A DNA stretch of 64,000 nucleotides from an uncultured Christensenellaceae bacterium (GTDB lineage Bacteria; Bacillota; Clostridia; Christensenellales; Borkfalkiaceae): positions 1-64,000 of the forward strand of contig CAJUKJ010000003.1 of assembly GCA_910587365.1 (NCBI GenBank), written 5' to 3'. This document shows positions 59,566 through 64,000 of the stretch, one piece after another. The stretch's first letter is position 1. The number at the start of each line of letters is the position of its first letter. The notes beneath the pieces are model-generated. The model was not told the DNA's origin. It searched no databases and saw nothing but the letters and a program-made list of their open reading frames with translations. The position numbers and the translations under genes were made by a program.

Positions 59566-61815
59566 AAATTTATCTTCCTTTATAATTTTTTTATTCTTAT
59601 ACAGCAATAACCTTAGCGCGTTAAACACCACAAAGAGCGAGCTTAAACTCATACACGCAGCGGCAATCATCGGATTAAACGTAAACCCCAACGGAGAAAA
59701 TACGCCTGCGGCAACGGGAATCATAACTACATTGTAGAAAAACGCCCAGAAAAGGTTTTCCTTTATATTTCTTACGGTAGCTCTGCTTAAATCGAAAACA
59801 GTATCGAGCGTGCGCAAATCTTCACTTACAAGCACAACACCAGCAGAATCGATGGCAACGTCGGTACCGCTTCCCATTGCAATTCCCACGTCCGCCTGTT
59901 TAAGAGCGGGCGAGTCGTTAATACCGTCCCCGACCATAGCTACACAGCCGCCTACTTTTTGGACATTGCAAACTGCGTTAAGCTTATCTTCGGGCATTAC
60001 TTCGGCGACGAAATCGTCAACGCCGACTCTTGCGGCAACCGCCTGCGCCGTTTTCTGTCCGTCGCCCGTAAGCATTGCAACTTTCATATTGCGGGCTTTA
60101 AGCAATTGGATTGCCTGACCGCTGCCATCCTTTATCGTATCGGCAACGGCAATCAGCGCGAGAACGCGTTTTTCATCGGCAAAATGCAATACGGTTTTTC
60201 CCTGCGAAGAAAGCTGTGCAAGCTTATTTTTAACTTCATCGGATATTTTTATATCGGAAACAAGCTTTGAATTGCCGAGAAAATATTTTTTATTACCGTA
60301 ACACGCCGTTGCACCCTTGCCGACAAAATATTCAAAATTGTTTACGGCAACGCCTTCCCCTACGTATTCTATTACGCATTTGGCAAGCGGATGATTGGAA
60401 TTTTTTTCGATGCCGCAGGCAATTTTTAAAATTTCTTCCCTGTTACAGTCGAAAACCTCGACGTCGGTTACTTTGGGCTTACCTTCCGTCAACGTTGCGG
60501 TTTTATCCAGAAAAACACAATTTATACCGCAAACCTTTTGCAATGTTTCGGCGTCCTTGTAAAGTATGCCGAGCGACGCTCCCTTGCCCGCCGCCGTCAT
60601 AATGGCAACGGGCGTTGCAAGACCGAGCGCGCACGGGCAGGATACCACGAGAACGCTGATTGCGTAAGTTACGCAGTGTTGGGCATTAAATCCGCCGTCT
60701 ACCAAAATCCATATCAAAAAGGTTATCAGCGAAATAAGAGTTACTACCGGCACGAAAATTCCGGCTATTTTATCGGCGAATTTCTGAATAGGAGCCTTGC
60801 TTGCACCTGCCTCGCGCACCATATTTATTATTTGCGAAAGCGTAGTCTGACCGCCGACGCGTTCGGCGCAAATTTTAATGAGTCCGCTTTTTACAAGCGA
60901 AGCTGAGGTTACGTCATTACCGACGGTTACCTCTACGGGCAAGCTTTCGCCCGTAATGGCGCATTTATCAACGAACGAGCTACCGAAAACCACTTTACCG
61001 TCGACAGGAACGTATTCGCCCTGCTTGACTATTACGATATCGCCGACCTTGACCTGCTTGACAGAAACAGTTATCTGCTGCCCCTCTTTTTCAACGGTCA
61101 CGGTATCGGGAGCAAGCTTTAAAAGCTTTTCAATTTCGTCCCCCGTTTTTTTCTTCGACTTTTCTTCAAGCCACTTTCCGACCGTAACGAGCGCGAGAAT
61201 TGTTGCCGCCGACTCGAAATGAAGCTGCATATGAAGTTCTACCCATTCCGCATTCCCCTGAGCTTTGCCAATGAAAATAAGTACTGTAAGTACTACCGAA
61301 TATATGAACGAAACTCCCGAGCCGAGCGCGACCAGCGTATCCATATTTGGTACGCGCTTAAAGACGGCAACTACTCCGTTTTTGAAAAAAGCGTAGTTTA
61401 TTACTATTATTGCCGCCGATAAAATGAGCTGGTAAAGCGCGAACCACTGCTGGTTGCCCTTATGCGGGTCGATGAAAAACGGGACGGGCGCATTTATCAT
61501 ATGCCCCATAGAAACGTATAGAAGCGGAACGAGCAGACAGACTGAAATTATAAACCTTATAAAAAGCTGCTTATCGTGGCTTGCCGCTTTTTGTTGCGGC
61601 TGCCCGTCTTCATTATAAATTCCGTAACCGAGGGATTTGACCGTTGTAAAAATTATTTCTTCCGACACCAGACTTTCATCAAACTCGACCTTCATACTTT
61701 TAGCCATTAAGCTGACTTCGCACTGCGAAACCCCGTCAAGCTTGCCAACCGCCCGCTCTATTCCGGAAGAGCAAGCCGAACAGGTCATACCGGTAACGTT
61801 GTATCTGTTAATCAA
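59350..61815 (-). CDS. copA: Cu(I)-translocating P-type ATPase with C-terminal CopZ-like domain
   Basis: An 821-residue copper exporter of the inner membrane. An N-terminal HMA domain has CSAC (12-15), then the TM helices, the metal site CPC (CPCALGLATP), phosphorylation motif DKTATLTEG, and GDGINDSPALKQADVGIAMG. The C-terminal 71 residues form a second HMA domain, with CCAHC, that looks like a fused CopZ chaperone. The start is TTG 61815 with GGAG upstream. Divergent from hxlR. Confidence 0.94.
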   Translation of the reverse strand: MINRYNVTGMTCSACSSGIERAVGKLDGVSQCEVSLMAKSMKVEFDESLVSEEIIFTTVKSLGYGIYNEDGQPQQKAASHDKQLFIRFIISVCLLVPLLYVSMGHMINAPVPFFIDPHKGNQQWFALYQLILSAAIIVINYAFFKNGVVAVFKRVPNMDTLVALGSGVSFIYSVVLTVLIFIGKAQGNAEWVELHMQLHFESAATILALVTVGKWLEEKSKKKTGDEIEKLLKLAPDTVTVEKEGQQITVSVKQVKVGDIVIVKQGEYVPVDGKVVFGSSFVDKCAITGESLPVEVTVGNDVTSASLVKSGLIKICAERVGGQTTLSQIINMVREAGASKAPIQKFADKIAGIFVPVVTLISLITFLIWILVDGGFNAQHCVTYAISVLVVSCPCALGLATPVAIMTAAGKGASLGILYKDAETLQKVCGINCVFLDKTATLTEGKPKVTDVEVFDCNREEILKIACGIEKNSNHPLAKCVIEYVGEGVAVNNFEYFVGKGATACYGNKKYFLGNSKLVSDIKISDEVKNKLAQLSSQGKTVLHFADEKRVLALIAVADTIKDGSGQAIQLLKARNMKVAMLTGDGQKTAQAVAARVGVDDFVAEVMPEDKLNAVCNVQKVGGCVAMVGDGINDSPALKQADVGIAMGSGTDVAIDSAGVVLVSEDLRTLDTVFDLSRATVRNIKENLFWAFFYNVVMIPVAAGVFSPLGFTFNPMIAAACMSLSSLFVVFNALRLLLYKNKKIIKEDKFMKKIVHIEGMCCAHCAKRVENALSAVSNVVSADVKLKKNIAVIRSREDVSDEEITNVVAEAGYAVKLIENK

Positions 61816-61888
61816 TATTATATCTCCGATTTGAATTTTGACGTTATTAAATTTATTTAACCGTTTTTTCCGAATGTTTATAATTTCG

Positions 61889-61941
61889 TTGACAAAATAA
61901 ACTTTCTGACACTATAATATCACAGACTTTCATTTTGTCAA
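61889..61941. promoter_or_regulatory. Overlapping opposed promoters of hxlR and copA
   Basis: Plus strand: TTGACA (61889-61894), 18 bp, TATAAT (61913-61918). Minus strand: TTGACA (61936-61941), 16 bp, TATTAT (61914-61919). The two -10 boxes share the same bases, so the promoters should exclude each other. Confidence 0.65.
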
Positions 61942-61945
61942 GAAC

Positions 61946-61981
61946 GCACTTTAAAGTGCAATACTTACCTTTTTGAAAGTA
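61946..61981. promoter_or_regulatory. Palindrome and HxlR-type site before hxlR
   Basis: A perfect 14-bp palindrome lies at 61946-61959. It is followed by ACCTTTTTGAAAGTA (61967-61981), which resembles the YodB/CatR-type box of HxlR regulators (TACTnTTTGnAAGTA, recalled from the literature) at 13 of 15 positions. The latter overlaps the hxlR ribosome-binding site, which suggests autoregulation. Confidence 0.5.
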
Positions 61982-61992
61982 AGGAGCTTACT

Positions 61993-62379
61993 ATGGATAA
62001 TGAAATTTTAAAATCTTGCGCCTGTCCGTTGGACGCAACAATCGCCGTTATAGGCGGCAAGTATAAAATAGATATTATTTACTACCTTTTCGGCAGAACT
62101 TTAAGATACAGCCAGCTTTCAAAACTTGTAAGCGCGACGCCGAAAATGCTTGCCGAGCAACTGAAAGAGCTTGAAAGGGACGGAATAGTGAAAAGGGTAT
62201 TATACCCCGTTGTCCCCCCGAAAACCGAATATTCATTAACCCCTCTCGGCAATAAGCTTTGCGCAACCGTACTTGAAATGTATAAATTCGGTCAACTGCT
62301 TTATAATGAAAGCAAAGTAAAGCCGCGCTGCGGGGCAACCGAAGATTTGGAACGGTTATACGGTATTTTAAAAAATTAA
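61993..62379 (+). CDS. HxlR-family winged-helix regulator
   Basis: A 128-residue regulator with the family N-terminus CACPLDATIAVIGGKYK. Cys 11 before Pro is the residue used for redox sensing in YodB/HypR-type members, and Cys 9 is also present. The helix LSKLVSATPKMLAEQLKELE reads DNA. AAGGAG precedes ATG 61993. It is divergent from copA, so it may control copper or oxidative responses; this is inferred. Confidence 0.9.
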   Translation: MDNEILKSCACPLDATIAVIGGKYKIDIIYYLFGRTLRYSQLSKLVSATPKMLAEQLKELERDGIVKRVLYPVVPPKTEYSLTPLGNKLCATVLEMYKFGQLLYNESKVKPRCGATEDLERLYGILKN

Positions 62380-62403
62380 AATTTTATATTTAAATAAATT
62401 ATA

Positions 62404-62440
62404 CGGGCTAATTCCTATTTTGTCAATAGGAATTAGCCCG
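62404..62440. terminator. Shared hairpin terminator of hxlR and asparaginase
   Basis: A perfect 16-bp stem (62404-62419 with 62425-62440) with a 5-base loop lies between the converging genes. Flanking T-runs are modest on both strands. Confidence 0.75.
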
Positions 62441-62467
62441 CTTAACTTTAAAATTTACCAAGGTTAA

Positions 62468-63484
62468 TTAACGTAGTTTTTCAAAGAAATTATTGCTTTT
62501 TAACACACTTTCAATACTCTTGCCAGAGCCGAGCGCGAGCAAAACTTTAACCGTTGCCATTTCAAAGCTGATATCGTATGCCGCCGTACACATATCGGCA
62601 AGACCCAACGCACTTTCGTAGACGCGCGCTTTACTGTCGATGGTTGCGATAACCACCTCTATCCCCAAGCTTTTACAGTATGACAGAAAGTTTTTAAAGT
62701 TAGCTTCCTTACCCTCGGTACAAACAGTTCCGCTATGATATAGCTGCACCATTACAGCCTTAGGTTTTACGTCGGTAAAACGGTAATAATCGAAATTCAA
62801 AAGCGAATGAGCCTGAATGGTAACCAAATCGGTACAAAGCGTCTGTGCCGCACAGGGCTTACGCGGACGGCGAAGCTGTGACGGCGTGGGATTACCCTCG
62901 TGGTCGTTATATACAAAACGCCAGCCGCGTATTTCGCCGTAAGGCACGTTAAGTATGCTTTCATATTCGCCGTTTATCTGGGTTGCGGAAACAAGCCTGC
63001 TTGCAAGATGTATTTTACAGTTTTCCGCGTGGTTTTCAAAACTGACGAATACCCCGCCGTAGTCAACGCTTTGAATAAACGTTACCGCACCCGCAAAATT
63101 TTCGACGCCTCGGCTTCTTTCGTCATCCAGAGGATACAGCGCGGAAACAAGTACCAAAGGTATTTCAATATCGCAAAACAACTGGCTGAACAGGTTTGCG
63201 GTAAAGCAAAGCGTGTCCGTGCCGTGCGTAAGGATAATACCGTCATAATTATCTTTATCGATACTTCGTATACAGTCCGCCATCGTTTCAAGGTCGGCGG
63301 GCTGCATATTTTCGCTTAAAATATTCAAGGGACGAAGCTCGTCGAACTGTATAGTACTGCCGAAACGCGTGCGGAACATATCAAGCAGCATACTGCCCGT
63401 TTCGGGTTTCAGGTCCACTACTCCGCCGTTTGAATACGAGCCGATGGTTCCGCCCGTAAAAATAACGCAAATTCTGTTTTTCAT
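62468..63484 (-). CDS. L-asparaginase, type I
   Basis: A 338-residue hydrolase of asparagine to aspartate and ammonia. The two catalytic Thr motifs are FTGGTIGS near 9-16 and ILTHGTDTLCFTA near 85-97. No signal peptide, so it is cytoplasmic. It lies 9 bases after asnS, and both genes deal with asparagine. The shared transcript may balance its use and breakdown. Confidence 0.92.
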   Translation of the reverse strand: MKNRICVIFTGGTIGSYSNGGVVDLKPETGSMLLDMFRTRFGSTIQFDELRPLNILSENMQPADLETMADCIRSIDKDNYDGIILTHGTDTLCFTANLFSQLFCDIEIPLVLVSALYPLDDERSRGVENFAGAVTFIQSVDYGGVFVSFENHAENCKIHLASRLVSATQINGEYESILNVPYGEIRGWRFVYNDHEGNPTPSQLRRPRKPCAAQTLCTDLVTIQAHSLLNFDYYRFTDVKPKAVMVQLYHSGTVCTEGKEANFKNFLSYCKSLGIEVVIATIDSKARVYESALGLADMCTAAYDISFEMATVKVLLALGSGKSIESVLKSNNFFEKLR

Positions 63485-63493
63485 AAAATTAAT

Positions 63494-64000
63494 TTATAAG
63501 CTACCAACCGTTCTGGGGAATAAAAGAGTATCTCTTATATTCTGGACGCCTGTGACATACATAAGCATACGCTCGAAGCCGAGTCCGAAACCGCTGTGGG
63601 GAACGCTGCCGTATTTTCGGGTATCGATATATTCGGTATATCCGTCCAACGGCATATTGCGCTTGCGCATAGCGGCTGTAAGTTTTTCCAAATCAGCTTC
63701 CCTTTCGCTGCAACCGATAATTTCGCCAATACCCGGAACAAGCAAGTCGGTTGCCGCAACGGTCTTGCCGTCGGGGTTTTGCTTCATATAGAAGGACTTT
63801 ATGTCGGCGGGATAGTCCGTAACGAACACGGGCTTTTTAAAATATTCTTCGGTTAAATACTTCTCGTGTTCGGTCTGCAAATCGGCACCCCACTCAACGG
63901 GATATTTGAACTGTTTACCGGACTTCTTCAACACCTCAACCGCTTCGGTATAGGTAATTTTTCCAAACTCGCATTCGGTAACTTTATTAAGCTTTTCTAT
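63494..64000 (-). CDS. asnS: Asparaginyl-tRNA synthetase, C-terminal part
   Basis: The frame is open to the right edge, so the 5' part of the gene lies outside. The visible 168 residues include the class II motif 3 segment GFGLGFERMLMYVTG, followed by NIRDTLLFPRT, typical of AsnRS rather than AspRS. The C-terminus is complete. Confidence 0.93.
   Translation of the reverse strand: MEKLNKVTECEFGKITYTEAVEVLKKSGKQFKYPVEWGADLQTEHEKYLTEEYFKKPVFVTDYPADIKSFYMKQNPDGKTVAATDLLVPGIGEIIGCSEREADLEKLTAAMRKRNMPLDGYTEYIDTRKYGSVPHSGFGLGFERMLMYVTGVQNIRDTLLFPRTVGSL

Noticed and set aside
60267..60906. Plus-strand frames of over 100 codons opposite copA
   Set aside because: They are antisense shadows of a clearly coding gene, with arginine/cysteine-rich composition and no start signals.

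Overview
The window looks like a chromosomal segment of a low-to-mid GC, endospore-forming Clostridia-type Firmicute, probably an uncultured anaerobe. The sequence evidence is an intact sporulation sigma factor K with a SigE/SigK-like promoter, the ylxY-mlpA (deacetylase-like / M16 peptidase) pair, a T-box in front of thrS, an infC-rpmI-rplT operon with an attenuating leader, an Lsa-type ABC-F gene and many near-consensus SigA promoters (TTGACA, 17 bp, TATAAT). A finer taxonomic placement is not supported. Nearly all genes lie on the minus strand. The exceptions are ilvE, tRNA-Glu, leuS, hxlR and a possible 27-codon ORF at the left edge. This suggests that the replication origin lies to the right.

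Layout. 0.05-4.1 kb: Na/Pi cotransporter and a PhoR/PhoB-like two-component system in one operon, behind Pho-box-like repeats. 4.1-8.3 kb: an ABC-F antibiotic-protection gene with an attenuator leader, then a TetR-ABC-FtsX operon. 8.4-14.6 kb: proBA, a DUF2975/XRE/lipoprotein operon with paired operators, gdhA and a TfoX-like gene. 14.6-18.9 kb: a heterodimeric ABC exporter with a TetR regulator and a 10-residue leader peptide. 19-25 kb: membrane protein, lspA-pseudouridine synthase, solitary mazF, a cation/Ca antiporter behind a yybP-ykoY-like riboswitch, and recX-birA-nnrD. 25-32.6 kb: ilvE, tyrS-yigZ, sigK and a second heterodimeric ABC exporter. 32.6-38.5 kb: a 1596-residue multidomain lipoprotein, tRNA-Glu(CTC) and a palindrome cluster. 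38.5-46.4 kb: yebC, an rRNA methyltransferase, infC-rpmI-rplT, thrS (T-box), leuS and acpP. 46.4-58.9 kb: a long run of tex, two DNA-repair genes, an M16 peptidase, a deacetylase-like gene, mutS2, a U32 protease, a HAD phosphatase and uvrC. 58.9-64 kb: an ArsR regulator, copA with a fused CopZ-like tail, hxlR, asparaginase and the 3' part of asnS.

The most notable feature is the amount of cis-regulation that can be read directly: a metal riboswitch, a T-box, a ribosomal-protein attenuator with a visible antiterminator pairing, an antibiotic-type attenuator, paired operators on autoregulated genes, and three transcription units (lspA, recX, uvrC) whose promoters sit so close to the start codon that their mRNAs should be leaderless. 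No insertion sequence, prophage, CRISPR array or integrated island was recognised. The large lipoprotein with six Ig-like repeats and a duplicated unrecognised module is the best candidate for undescribed biology among the proteins.
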